This document shows positions 45,845-54,980 of a stretch of DNA of 64,000 nucleotides, piece after piece (within the stretch, counting starts at the first letter, position 1; each line of letters opens with the position of its first letter). A program made the translations under genes and the position numbers. A model generated the notes under the pieces. That model did not search any database and was not told the DNA's origin. It saw nothing but the letters and a program-made list of their open reading frames with translations. The stretch is from the NCBI GenBank assembly GCA_016710785.1, contig JADJUE010000013.1, forward strand, positions 1 to 64,000. The letters are read 5' to 3'. The stretch is from Candidatus Epilinea brevis (GTDB taxonomy: Bacteria; Chloroflexota; Anaerolineae; Epilineales; Epilineaceae).

Positions 45845-48800
45845 TCAAGCGCAGACTTCCCGGCCGCTCGTGGATCGGCTGGGACCCCCTGGGTGCGGGC
45901 CTCTTCTGGACCTGGAACCTGATCTTCGTGGCCTTCATGCTGCTGGGCTTCGGCCCGGCCCTGCTGCCGGAACTGCTGCGCACGGCCGGCCAGGGTGACG
46001 TGCCCTGGACCTTCGTCGGCCTGATCGCGGTTCTGACGGCCGTCCCGCTGGTTGCCCTGCTCCTGGGCTACTGGCGGCTGCGCGGCGACGGGCGGGGGCT
46101 CTTCGCCCTGGGCTTTGCCGTGGAAGGTCCGCTCATGGGCCTTCTGGCCCTGCGCGTCTTCGGCTTTCGCGAGGCCAACCCGGCGATGGCCCTGCTGCTG
46201 GCCCTGATGTTCCTCGGCCTATCTACCTACCTATGGCAGCTGCTTGACCCGGGCATCGCCGCGCGGGGACGGGAGGCGCAACTGGCCCGCTGGACGGGCC
46301 TTTGCCTGTTGGCTTTGGCCGGCGTCTACGCCGCGGTCTGGGCGGCCTTCTACCTGCCGCCCTTCGGGCTGAAGATGGTGGAGGTGGCGCGCGACACCCT
46401 GGCCCATCCGCTGGAGGCATTGCGGAACTACTGGAACGACCTCTGGCACGAAGGCTGGTCGCAGGTGCTGTTCGGGCTGCTCCTGCCGCCGACCGCGATC
46501 TTGACCGCCGTCCTGGTGTTTGCCCTGCCGGTCCTGTCCGTCGGGCATTGGCTGGCCGCATGGCGGCGAGCGGGCCGGGACCTGGCGGCGCGCTTCGGGC
46601 GGCGGCAGACCGCGGCCTTGGGCCTGGGGACGGCGGTCGCCGCGGTGTTGGCGCTGGTGCTGGCGTCGCGGCAGCCGCAGGCCGGGGCCTTCGCCGCCTT
46701 GGAGCGGCCGCCGGCGGACACCGTGGAAACGCAGGCCCTGCTCGAGCGCTCGGGCGCCATTCGCGAGGGCTTGCTCAACGCCTACCTGGCGGGCCAACGC
46801 TATCGGAGCGCCCGGGGTGAGGTGGGCCATATCCATCATGTCTACTGGGCGATGTCCTTCGGCGGACGCAAGCTGATCAGCGACGAAGCGGCCAGGCAGG
46901 TGCAGGCCGCCTACGAGCTCGTGGCCGGCCCCATGTACTACCAGCCGGCGCAGGCTCCGGCAGCCTACGGAACCCCTGGCAAGGCGTCCCAAAAAATGGC
47001 GGTGCTGCAGTCAGACCCTCGCCGCGCCGCCGAACTCTACCAGGATTTCTTCGACGCCCCCATCGACCTGGCCGAGCGGGAGACCATCCTGCGCACGGTC
47101 TCGGCCAACTGGAACCTGCAGCAGGCGTCGCTGGACCGCCTGGCCATCGATGACCGCGAGGTGCTCGTCAGCCGGCGCGACCTGTCGATCCGCGCCGCGG
47201 CCGACGGCTGGGCCGAGCTGGAGCTGCACGAGGTCTACCAGAACCAGACCACGCAGCAGCAGGAGGTGGTCTATCACTTCAACCTGCCAGAGAGCGCGGC
47301 GGTCAGCGGCCTGTGGCTGGGCGAGACGGAGGACCGCGCGCAGGCGGCGGCCTTTCGCGTGGCCCCACGCGGCGCCGCGCAGCAAGTCTACAAGGAAGAA
47401 CGGGCGCGTCGCGTCGACCCGGCGCTGCTGGAGCAGATAGGACCACGGCAGTACCGCCTGCGCGTCTTACCGGTGCCGGCCCGGACGTGGCGACGTGTCG
47501 AAGGAGAGCGGAACGAACCGATCGCCGGGCCACGTCTGCACCTGTGGATGACCTTCGTGGTGCCGGCGCGGCCTATCCAGGCGGTGGACGGGATCGACGG
47601 GGTTGACGGGATCGCAGCGGCCGCCGCCGGCGACGCGAACAGTGAGCCGGACGGGCCGCGGGTCTGGCCCCTGCCGCGGCTGGCCGAGCGGCGCAACGCC
47701 TACTGGGACGGGAGCACCGCATGGACCTTGCCGGAGGGCGTCGCGGCGCCGAAAGGGGACGTCTGGCTGCCGGACAACCTGCCGGCCGAGCCCGCCGCCG
47801 CCGCCCGCTCGCCAGAGGGCGTCACCATGGGTTATGGCGCCTGGCGCGTGGAGGCGCGACCCGCCGCGTCAGCGGCCGCGGACGGTGACCTTCCGCGGCC
47901 GCGCCGGCTGGCGGTGCTCGTCGATCGCTCCCGCAGCATGGCGGGGCGGCGCGCCGAGCTGGACGCGGCGCTGGCCCAGCTGTCGGCCGCGGCGTCGCCG
48001 GGCTCCGTCGATGTCATCCTCAGCAGCGCCGCGCCGCGGGGCGAGCCGGCGTCGCGCGTCGCCCTGGCTGCGCTGCGCCCGGAGCAGCTCCTGGCCTTCG
48101 GCGGCCAGGATCCAGCGGAACTGCTGCGCCAGCTGCGTGACCTGGATCCCGACGGAGGCCATGACGCTGTCCTGGTGCTGACCGATGACAGCCCCTACCT
48201 GCTCGGCGCCGCGAACACCTCGACGACTGCCTCCTGGCGCGGCGGACCCCTGTGGCTGGTGCACCTGGGCGACCGCCTGCCTCAGGGTTACGACGATGGA
48301 ACCCTGGACGCCGTCCTTGCCTCCGGCGGCGGGGTGGCCGGGTCGGTGGCCGAGGCCCTGCGGCGCTGGGGGCTGCGGCAGCGCGCGGACGCGGCGGGGG
48401 ACCTGCTGGATCAGGTCGACGGCTGGACCTTCATGGTCGACCGGGCGGCCGGAGCGCCGGCGGATGCCGGGCCGAGCACGCCGCTCCGCAAGGCCGCCGC
48501 CCGCCAGCTGATCCTCGCCCAGATCCGCGCCGCCGGCAACGCCGAGGTCGACAACGCCGAACGCGACCGGCTGCAGGCCCTGGCCAAGGCCGAGGGCGTC
48601 GTCAGCCCCTTCTCCTCGATGATCGTCCTGATCGATGAACGGCAGCGGCAGCGCCTGGACGCGCTGGAAGCGGATCAGGACCGTTTCGAGCGCGAGAACG
48701 ATGGGGCCGCGGACGAGCCGGCCCTGCTGGCGGTCACGGCCGTGCCGGAGCCGGAGACCTGGATGCTGCTGCTGCTGGCGGCGGGCTTGCTTTGGTGGCA

Positions 48801-48855
48801 GCGGCGGCTGGTGGTCGGGGGGCTGGAGACCGGTCGGCTGGGGCGGCGGGGATGA
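45841..48855 (+). CDS. PEP-CTERM integral membrane protein with VIT and vWA domains
   Basis: A 1004-residue protein. Seven or so membrane helices lie in the first 280 residues (LFWTWNLIFVAFMLLGFGPA to LGLGTAVAAVLALVLA). A VIT-type beta domain follows at about 450-570 (LHEVYQNQTTQQQEVVYHFNLP, QQVYKEERARRVDP). A vWA domain starts at about 690 with the metal site DRSRSMAGRRAEL. The C-terminus is a textbook PEP-CTERM signal: VPEPETWM, a hydrophobic helix, then WQRRL, from residue 968. Multi-helix PEP-CTERM proteins next to exosortase O form a known small family (TIGR02921). The 4-bp overlap with the exosortase makes enzyme and substrate a coupled pair. Confidence 0.85.
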   Translation: MIKRRLPGRSWIGWDPLGAGLFWTWNLIFVAFMLLGFGPALLPELLRTAGQGDVPWTFVGLIAVLTAVPLVALLLGYWRLRGDGRGLFALGFAVEGPLMGLLALRVFGFREANPAMALLLALMFLGLSTYLWQLLDPGIAARGREAQLARWTGLCLLALAGVYAAVWAAFYLPPFGLKMVEVARDTLAHPLEALRNYWNDLWHEGWSQVLFGLLLPPTAILTAVLVFALPVLSVGHWLAAWRRAGRDLAARFGRRQTAALGLGTAVAAVLALVLASRQPQAGAFAALERPPADTVETQALLERSGAIREGLLNAYLAGQRYRSARGEVGHIHHVYWAMSFGGRKLISDEAARQVQAAYELVAGPMYYQPAQAPAAYGTPGKASQKMAVLQSDPRRAAELYQDFFDAPIDLAERETILRTVSANWNLQQASLDRLAIDDREVLVSRRDLSIRAAADGWAELELHEVYQNQTTQQQEVVYHFNLPESAAVSGLWLGETEDRAQAAAFRVAPRGAAQQVYKEERARRVDPALLEQIGPRQYRLRVLPVPARTWRRVEGERNEPIAGPRLHLWMTFVVPARPIQAVDGIDGVDGIAAAAAGDANSEPDGPRVWPLPRLAERRNAYWDGSTAWTLPEGVAAPKGDVWLPDNLPAEPAAAARSPEGVTMGYGAWRVEARPAASAAADGDLPRPRRLAVLVDRSRSMAGRRAELDAALAQLSAAASPGSVDVILSSAAPRGEPASRVALAALRPEQLLAFGGQDPAELLRQLRDLDPDGGHDAVLVLTDDSPYLLGAANTSTTASWRGGPLWLVHLGDRLPQGYDDGTLDAVLASGGGVAGSVAEALRRWGLRQRADAAGDLLDQVDGWTFMVDRAAGAPADAGPSTPLRKAAARQLILAQIRAAGNAEVDNAERDRLQALAKAEGVVSPFSSMIVLIDERQRQRLDALEADQDRFERENDGAADEPALLAVTAVPEPETWMLLLLAAGLLWWQRRLVVGGLETGRLGRRG

Positions 48856-48894
48856 TGGCGGGGGAATGGGGGGAACGGGGGTGGTCGCGCTGCC

Positions 48895-48957
48895 GGGCGA
48901 AGCATCCGCGCTGAGACAAACAGGTCATCGGGTCTGGATGCGGCGGATGCTTCGCCC
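48895..48957. repeat. REP-like inverted repeat, also a possible terminator of convergent genes
   Basis: gggcgaagcatccgc (48895-48909) and its exact reverse complement (48943-48957) flank a 33-base spacer between two convergent genes. The 13-base core ggatgcttcgccc also occurs at 2144-2156, so this is probably a dispersed genomic repeat. Confidence 0.65.
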
Positions 48958-49022
48958 CTACCGGGATCCGGGATGATCACGTGGAGATCTTCTGACGTGG
49001 GACCAGGGCGCGTGAGGCAAGG

Positions 49023-50216
49023 TCACCACCCGCCCATCAGCGCCAGGCCCGCCCTTTCCAGTCGCCGCCAGGCCGACTGCGCCAGCAGGCCGCCCGCCGT
49101 GCGGAAGGACCAGCTGTGGGTGGTGCCGCCCTCGACGATCGTCACCCGGTACTGCAGGCCGGCCTTCAGCGGTGCGCGCGGCAGGAGGACGATGGCGTCG
49201 CGGCTGTCCAGCACCACCCGTCCCGTGCTCTGCGTGCCGCTGTTGGGGTTGACGTAACGCGTCTCGTCCAACAGGCAGTGGGGGTACTGGCTGCCCTCGC
49301 CATCGACGAGCGCGGAGAAGCTGACGGCGGGCTTGCGGTCGCCGGCGCCGATCATCAGGACGATGGGCGCGCCGGTGGGCGCCTTATAGCCCGGGCAGCT
49401 CGTCAGCGGATCGGGGAACTCGTTGCCGCCGAAGCTCAGGTTGGGTAGGGTCTCGCCCTCTTCGGGGTAGCGGACCGGGAAGCGGAAGCCATCCGGCAGC
49501 TTCTTCCGGCCCCGGCCCACCTCCAGCGTCGCCCCGTAGGCCCAGCCGCTGCCCGCCTCGCGGTACTCGCCGAAGCCGCTGACCGTCAGCTCCGGGTCGA
49601 GCACCGCCACCATGTGGAAGGTGCCGGTCATCCAGAAGTTCACCGGTACCCGGCTGTCGGTGCTGGCCATCGAGGACACGAAGACGTTGCCGTTCTTGGC
49701 CGCGTCGAGGCCCTCGGCGCTGTAGAAGGGCTTGGTCGGGTCCTCGGAATGGCCCACCTCGTCGTTCTTCACCATGTAGCGGGCATGCAGTTCGCCCCCG
49801 CGGCTCCAGACCTCGTTCTCCGTGACCGGGCCCAAGCCGGCCAGAGCCCGGTGGCGGTTGGCCTCGACCAGGGCGGCGGGCAGGGGCTTGAGCGGCGTGG
49901 CGCTGGGCGGGGCTGTCGCGGTGGCCGTTGGCGTCGCCGTGGGCGGCGGGGGCGTCGGGGTTTCCGTGGGCGGCAAGGGCGTGGCGGTTGCCGTCGGCGG
50001 AACCGGGGTGGGCATGCCGGGCAGGTCCGCCATCCTGATCCCGCGCAGGGCCAGGGGCAGGTAGATGCGGGCGACCGGCTCGTCGGCGGCGGCCGGGCCG
50101 ACCAGCGCGCCGAGCAGCGCCGAGGACAGGGCCAGCGCCGCCGTCAGGCGCCTGAGGCCGGATTGTCGTCGCGACGGATGCGCCGGCGAGCGGCGGTCAT
50201 GGGGGATCGGCAGCAT
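49023..50216 (-). CDS. Secreted CAP-domain (SCP/PR-1) protein
   Basis: ATG 50216 lies 7 bases after aaggag; the upstream codons are unlikely to be used. Signal peptide: LRRLTAALALSSALLGALVGPAAA. A VARIYLPLALRGI motif follows, then a Pro/Thr/Ala linker of about 60 residues. A CAP domain starts at about residue 110 (LVEANRHRALAGLGPVTEN...HARYMVKNDEVGHSED), containing the conserved His and Glu. A beta-rich C-terminal domain has SWSFRTAGG near the end. CAP proteins bind lipids or act as secreted effectors; the role here is unknown. It is on the same strand as, and 60 bases downstream of, the vWA-propeller gene. Confidence 0.8.
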   Translation of the reverse strand: MLPIPHDRRSPAHPSRRQSGLRRLTAALALSSALLGALVGPAAADEPVARIYLPLALRGIRMADLPGMPTPVPPTATATPLPPTETPTPPPPTATPTATATAPPSATPLKPLPAALVEANRHRALAGLGPVTENEVWSRGGELHARYMVKNDEVGHSEDPTKPFYSAEGLDAAKNGNVFVSSMASTDSRVPVNFWMTGTFHMVAVLDPELTVSGFGEYREAGSGWAYGATLEVGRGRKKLPDGFRFPVRYPEEGETLPNLSFGGNEFPDPLTSCPGYKAPTGAPIVLMIGAGDRKPAVSFSALVDGEGSQYPHCLLDETRYVNPNSGTQSTGRVVLDSRDAIVLLPRAPLKAGLQYRVTIVEGGTTHSWSFRTAGGLLAQSAWRRLERAGLALMGGW

Positions 50217-50276
50217 GCGGGCTCCTTCCTTGGCGGTCATCGGACGCTGTCGCCCCCTCTTCTGGGGGAGGGGGCG

Positions 50277-53200
50277 TCAAGGGCATGCCGTCAGCCGCCC
50301 GGCGATGCCGCGGTAGATGTCGGCCAGGTCCTCGCCGTCGGGGGCGAAGTAGTAGTCGGCGCGGGTCGAAGCCACCGCGCCCAGCAGCTGGTCCAGCACG
50401 TCGTCCGTCTCGCCCAGGCCGATGCTGAAGATCCGCGAGCCCGCGGCCTTGGCCGCCGAAGCCTGCTTCAGCACCGTGCATTCCTGGTTGGGGCATTCCG
50501 GGGCGATGGACCCCGGCCCGAAGGGCACACGGTTGGGCAGGCCGTCGGTGAGCAGGATCATGACCGGCTGGTTGTTGCCCAGGCGTGGCCCGCGGGCGAG
50601 CGCATCCTGTCCCTGGGCCAAGGACAAATCGATGCGCGTGCCCTGGGCGATGCGCCCCGGCAGGCGGTCGAGGGCCGCCAGCACGGCGCCGCGGTCGCCC
50701 GACAGCCCGATCTCCGTCCAGGCCGCGTCGTTGAAGCCCACGACAGCCACCCGATCCCGGGCGCCGTAGGCGTTGGGCTCCAGCTTCATCTGGGCCACGA
50801 AGGCGCGGGCCGCGTCCAAGGCCGCCGCGTGCTTGCTGCGCCCCCCGCGGGTCTCGCGGTACATGCTCGTCGACATGTCCAGCACAAGTACGGCATCGGT
50901 GAAGACGCTCTCCGGCCGGCAGAGCAGCCGCTCGGTAAAGGGCAGGTAGATCGCGTAATGCCCGGGCGTGGGCGTGCGGGTCACGGTGGGGGAGGCCGTG
51001 GCCGAGGCCGTGACGGTGGCCGTGGCGCTCGGGCTGCTCGTGGATGTCGACGACGCTGTCGCCGTGGCCGCGGGCACCGTGGGGGTGGGCGTCAGAGCGA
51101 AGCAGAGCGACTCGATGTCCCCCAGGCCCGCCGCCTTGCCGAAGGTCTGGTTGGCGCCGGCGTAGACCGTCTCGCGGGTGACGTCGTAGCCACTGACGTT
51201 GTCGTACCAGGCCAGACCGCCGCTGTAGATCTGGATCGGGTCGATCACGGTGGACACCACCTGGTCCAGCCAGGGCAGGGAGGCCAGGGTGCCCCAGGAG
51301 GACTCGGCATGCAGGAGGTTGTCCTGATAGAACTCGGGAACGGTCAAGGGCATGTAGCGCTCGCCGGCCTTCATGGTCAAGACCATGTCGCCGCCGGCGG
51401 CGATCAGCACCCGACTGTCGGCCTGGCGATCGCGCAGCCCCAGCACCAGGTCGCCATCCTCCCGGAACTCGATGTCCACCAACATGGGCTGGTCGATGGT
51501 CTGTCCGTCGTCCACGACGCGCGGCCAGGGGTTCCAGACCGGCTGTCGGCCGTAGTCGAGGTCCACGCGCAACACCTCGGTCATCTCGGAGCCGTCCGGC
51601 CGGCTGCGGTAGACATAGGCCGCCAGTGGGCGCGGCGCGGGGTTGTTGGTGGCCTGGGCATCGCGCGTGCGGCTGTCCACCACGCCGTGGAAGAGCCAGC
51701 CCTCCTTCCAGGCCAGGGCGAAGGGGCGGGCGTCTTCGGCCCAGTCCAGGCCGGCCGCGCCGTGGGGAAAGGCGCCTAGCAGCCGCCCGGAGGGCACGGC
51801 GAAGCGATACACGTAGCCGTCGCTCAGGTTGACGGCGAAGAGCTGGTCGCCGGCGGTGGTCAGCTCCAGGTCGCCCAGGGCGGTGACCCCCACACTGTTG
51901 GCCGCGGCCTGGTCGAAGCCCTGGTTGAAGCGATGGCTGTCGCGGCCGGCCGGCAGCGCGGCCCAGGGCAGCACCGTGCCCCGCGCCAGGTCCACCTGGT
52001 AGATGCCACCCGGGCCCAAGGGCCCGTAACCCGCCAGGCGCTTGGTGTAGGCGCCCAGGTAGATGCGGTCGCGGGTGAGGTCCATGGCGACGCCGAAGAC
52101 CGCGCCCACCTGGTCCTGGAAGGCCAGGTTGTGGTGCAGGGCCAGGTCATCGCCCACCGTGTCGTTGAGGGCCACCACCGCGGCCTGCCCCTTCAGCCAG
52201 GCCTGGCCGTAGGCGTTGCCCGAGCCATCCGTCATGGGCACGAACTGGGTGACCGCCAGGTAGGGGTTGCCGCCCTGGCAGCTGTCCTTGACGTGCTGGT
52301 AGGCGTGGGCGTAGGCGGTGGCGGTGGAGGGCGGCGGCGCCGTCGCCTTGGCCGCCGCCGTGCCGATGGCCACCGCAGTGGGCGCCACCAGGGTGAGTTG
52401 GCGGGGCACCTCGACGGCGGCCGTGGCCAAGGCGCGCAGGCGGCCGGCCTCGATGGTCGGCGCTTCGGCGGTCAGGATGGGTTGCAAGGCGGTGGCGGTC
52501 TCCGCCGCCGCCGTGCGCCGGACCTCCTGGGTGGGGGCGTGGGCCGTGCGTGTGGCCACCACCTGGGTGGCCCGCGCGGCGTCGCGGGCGGCAGCGGTGG
52601 CCGTGGCCGCCTGGGCCGCCTCCACGGTCAGGGTGACCAGCACCTCCGGTTCTACCTGGTTGCCCGGATCGCAGAGCACGGCGACGTCGCCGGCGGCCAG
52701 TCGGCTGGGAGCGGCGGCGCCTTCCAGTATCCGGCCGGAGCGCAGGCGCATGCCCGAGCCGGCGTCGAAGCTGTCCAGGGCCAGGGCGGGGCCGGGGTAA
52801 CCGGGGTCCGGCGGGCGCGCCGGGGCGACCAGCCAGCCCAGGCCGGGCAGGGGCGCCACGGCGCCCCAGGCCGTCTCCAGGCCGGCGGCGTCGCTGTCCC
52901 GGAACCATTGCGGGCTGCGTATGAGCTCCCAACCGCTGCCGCCCTCGCGTTCGCGGGCCGGGAGCAGGTCGCCCAGGCTGGCGCCGCCGGGGCAGCCCGG
53001 CTGCCAGACGCAATCCGGATCCAGGTCTACGCGGCGGTCGCGCAGGCCCACCACGGGGAGGCCCGAGGGAAGAAAGGCGATGTCGGCCACCAGCGGCTGG
53101 TCGGGCGAGCTGTTGGCCGCCTCGGTGGTCCAGGGGCCCCAGGGGGCGCCGCGCTGGTAGCTGCTGTCGGTGCCCAGGCCGAAGCGCAGCACCTGGGCCA

Positions 53201-53972
53201 TCTCGGCGCCATCGACGCGCGAGCGGTACACGCGGCCTTCCAGCAGGCCGAGGACGCTGTCGTCCTCGCGGCTGTTCACCAGGCCATGGTACAGCCAGTC
53301 GCCTTCGACCCCCAGGCCGAGCATGCGCGCGTCGCGCGACCAGCGCTCGCGCACCGAACCATGGGCGAAGGCGCCCAACACCTGGCCGCTTGGCAGGCTC
53401 AGGCGGTAGACCTTGCCGTCGAAGAGGTTGGCGACGAAGAGTTGGCTGCCGTCCAGGGCCAGGTCCAGATCGCCCAGACCGGTCTTGCCGGCCCAGTCCG
53501 GGTTCTCCGCCGCGCCCGAGCCGTCGGCGGCGGCGTGCCGGTCCGGGCCGGCCGGCAGCTGGGCGAGCAGCGTCACCTGGCCGTCGGCCAGACCTACGCG
53601 ATACACGGCGCCCGGTCCGCCCGGCCCGAAGCGGCCACCGCTGCGATGCCAGGCGCCGGCATAGACAACGCCGCGCCCGCCGTCGTAGGCCAGGCCGTAG
53701 ATGTCCCCCAGCTGGGCGCGTCTGGCCAGGCTGGGGGAGCGCTCGCCCAGGGACTGGCGGGCCAACAGCAGGGCGGGTTCCGTTGCCGGCTGGTCCTCGG
53801 GCCGCCAGCCGCCCTGGACGGCGACGGCCACATAGGGGTCGATGCCCTGACAGGCGGCGTTCAGGGCGGCGGCGTCCGGCAGGGGGGCCGGCTGGGCGCG
53901 GGTGGCTCCGTCCAGCAAGGCCAGGGCGAGGAGGGTCGAGGCGGCCGCAAGGCCCAGATGCCGGCTGCGCAT
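50277..53972 (-). CDS. Secreted tandem propeller plus vWA protein
   Basis: ATG 53972, after aaagga, gives 1231 residues with a signal peptide (HLGLAAASTLLALALLDGATRA). Two homologous propeller-like halves lie at about 30-460 and 560-970. The matching lines are LGDLDLALDGSQLFVANLFDGKVYRL / LGDLELTTAGDQLFAVNLSDGYVYRF and LPSGQVLGAFAHG / VPSGRLLGAFPHG. Between them is an Ala/Thr-rich helix-forming linker. A second Thr/Ala/Ser/Pro linker with GHYAIYLPF precedes a C-terminal vWA domain (about 1022-1231) with an intact metal site DMSTSM and ILLTDGLPN. The domain duplication is ancient, since only key lines are conserved. A large extracellular binding protein, probably for surface structures. Confidence 0.75.
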   Translation of the reverse strand: MRSRHLGLAAASTLLALALLDGATRAQPAPLPDAAALNAACQGIDPYVAVAVQGGWRPEDQPATEPALLLARQSLGERSPSLARRAQLGDIYGLAYDGGRGVVYAGAWHRSGGRFGPGGPGAVYRVGLADGQVTLLAQLPAGPDRHAAADGSGAAENPDWAGKTGLGDLDLALDGSQLFVANLFDGKVYRLSLPSGQVLGAFAHGSVRERWSRDARMLGLGVEGDWLYHGLVNSREDDSVLGLLEGRVYRSRVDGAEMAQVLRFGLGTDSSYQRGAPWGPWTTEAANSSPDQPLVADIAFLPSGLPVVGLRDRRVDLDPDCVWQPGCPGGASLGDLLPAREREGGSGWELIRSPQWFRDSDAAGLETAWGAVAPLPGLGWLVAPARPPDPGYPGPALALDSFDAGSGMRLRSGRILEGAAAPSRLAAGDVAVLCDPGNQVEPEVLVTLTVEAAQAATATAAARDAARATQVVATRTAHAPTQEVRRTAAAETATALQPILTAEAPTIEAGRLRALATAAVEVPRQLTLVAPTAVAIGTAAAKATAPPPSTATAYAHAYQHVKDSCQGGNPYLAVTQFVPMTDGSGNAYGQAWLKGQAAVVALNDTVGDDLALHHNLAFQDQVGAVFGVAMDLTRDRIYLGAYTKRLAGYGPLGPGGIYQVDLARGTVLPWAALPAGRDSHRFNQGFDQAAANSVGVTALGDLELTTAGDQLFAVNLSDGYVYRFAVPSGRLLGAFPHGAAGLDWAEDARPFALAWKEGWLFHGVVDSRTRDAQATNNPAPRPLAAYVYRSRPDGSEMTEVLRVDLDYGRQPVWNPWPRVVDDGQTIDQPMLVDIEFREDGDLVLGLRDRQADSRVLIAAGGDMVLTMKAGERYMPLTVPEFYQDNLLHAESSWGTLASLPWLDQVVSTVIDPIQIYSGGLAWYDNVSGYDVTRETVYAGANQTFGKAAGLGDIESLCFALTPTPTVPAATATASSTSTSSPSATATVTASATASPTVTRTPTPGHYAIYLPFTERLLCRPESVFTDAVLVLDMSTSMYRETRGGRSKHAAALDAARAFVAQMKLEPNAYGARDRVAVVGFNDAAWTEIGLSGDRGAVLAALDRLPGRIAQGTRIDLSLAQGQDALARGPRLGNNQPVMILLTDGLPNRVPFGPGSIAPECPNQECTVLKQASAAKAAGSRIFSIGLGETDDVLDQLLGAVASTRADYYFAPDGEDLADIYRGIAGRLTACP

Positions 53973-54007
53973 GCGCTGTCCTTTGTTCGCGGCTCGGCGA
54001 ACCCGGT

Positions 54008-54412
54008 TCAAACGGGTTGCGGCCAGGTGGCCAGGATGATGCCCACGGTGATGCAGGCCACGGCCAGGATCATGAAGAACAGGTGCAGCAGTCCGGCGTC
54101 CTCATCCGCCAACCCGGGCAAGGCGACCTGCACCTGCGGTCCGAATCGCAGCTGGTGGAAGCGGCGCATGCCGGCCTTGCCGGCCAGCAAGCCGTAGAGT
54201 ACAGCCGAGAGGCCCATGAGCGCCGGTGTGCCGCGGAGGCGGTCCGCCCAGACCAGGGCCAGAAAGGGCAGGGCGATACAGAGGAGGGCGCGGCCGGGCT
54301 GCAGGCGCAGCCGTCGGCCGTCGCGCGCCCGTTGCCAGGCCAGGGCGGCGACGGGCAAGGCCGCCAGACAGGCGATGAGCGTCAGGTAGCCGGCTCCGGC
54401 GGGAATGGTCAT
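54008..54412 (-). CDS. Small membrane protein, unknown
   Basis: A 134-residue protein with about four helices (LTLIACLAALPVAALAW, LLCIALPFLALVW, LMGLSAVLYGLLAG, LLHLFFMILAVACITVGIIL). A positively charged loop RRFHQLRFGPQVQVALPG lies between helices three and four. It is 35 bases upstream of the vWA-propeller gene on the same strand and could be its membrane partner. No family recognised. Confidence 0.6.
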   Translation of the reverse strand: MTIPAGAGYLTLIACLAALPVAALAWQRARDGRRLRLQPGRALLCIALPFLALVWADRLRGTPALMGLSAVLYGLLAGKAGMRRFHQLRFGPQVQVALPGLADEDAGLLHLFFMILAVACITVGIILATWPQPV

Positions 54413-54587
54413 GAGGATGCAGATGATACACGCGGGGCGCCGAATCTACGGCGGGCCATTGAATCCGCGGCGGGTAACCGGGACCGGGCTGGCCAGCGGC
54501 GGCAACCGGGGTTATCCTCCGGCCTCCAGACAGCCTCCACCACTGGGTGACCGACGTGATTCCGTTTCCTTCCGCTGGAGCCGATGC

Positions 54588-54980
54588 ATGGTCCTCTCTC
54601 GCCGCCAGCTTCGTGGCATCACAGCCCTATACGTCTGCGGCCTCCTGCTGCAGGGTGGGATCACCCTCCTGGCGCGCCTGGTCCCGGCCGTCGATCGTGC
54701 CGCGCCGGCCATCCTCCAGCGCACGCAGATGATCGCGCCCCATTCGCTGCTGCATGTCGCCACCGGGCTCTTGGCGTTGTGGATCCTGGTCAAGGGACCC
54801 ACGGACGGCCCTTGGCGGTTCATGCTGGGCTTCGGGCTCATCTACACCACTCTCGGCGTCTGGGGCGCGGTCACCGACCTGCAGCTGGGTCTGGGCCTGC
54901 AGCCCTTCGACCATCCGATTCATATCGTCCTCGGCGGATTGGCGCTGGCCTCGGCCTGGTTGGGCCGGGGGGCCGCGTGA
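54588..54980 (+). CDS. Four-helix membrane protein (DUF4383-like)
   Basis: ATG 54588 gives 130 residues. The pattern of a histidine-containing helix HSLLHVATGLLALWIL, then FMLGFGLIYTTLGVWGA, then HPIHIVLGGLALASAW resembles DUF4383-type proteins, whose function is unknown. Its stop overlaps the GTG start of the next gene (GTGA), so it leads a three-gene, tightly coupled membrane operon. Confidence 0.6.
   Translation: MVLSRRQLRGITALYVCGLLLQGGITLLARLVPAVDRAAPAILQRTQMIAPHSLLHVATGLLALWILVKGPTDGPWRFMLGFGLIYTTLGVWGAVTDLQLGLGLQPFDHPIHIVLGGLALASAWLGRGAA

Noticed and set aside
49614..54197. Plus-strand open frames of 721 and 754 codons (49614-51779 and 51933-54197)
   Set aside because: They are complements of the CAP and vWA-propeller genes in GC-rich DNA, with low-complexity Gly/Ala/Arg composition and no domains.
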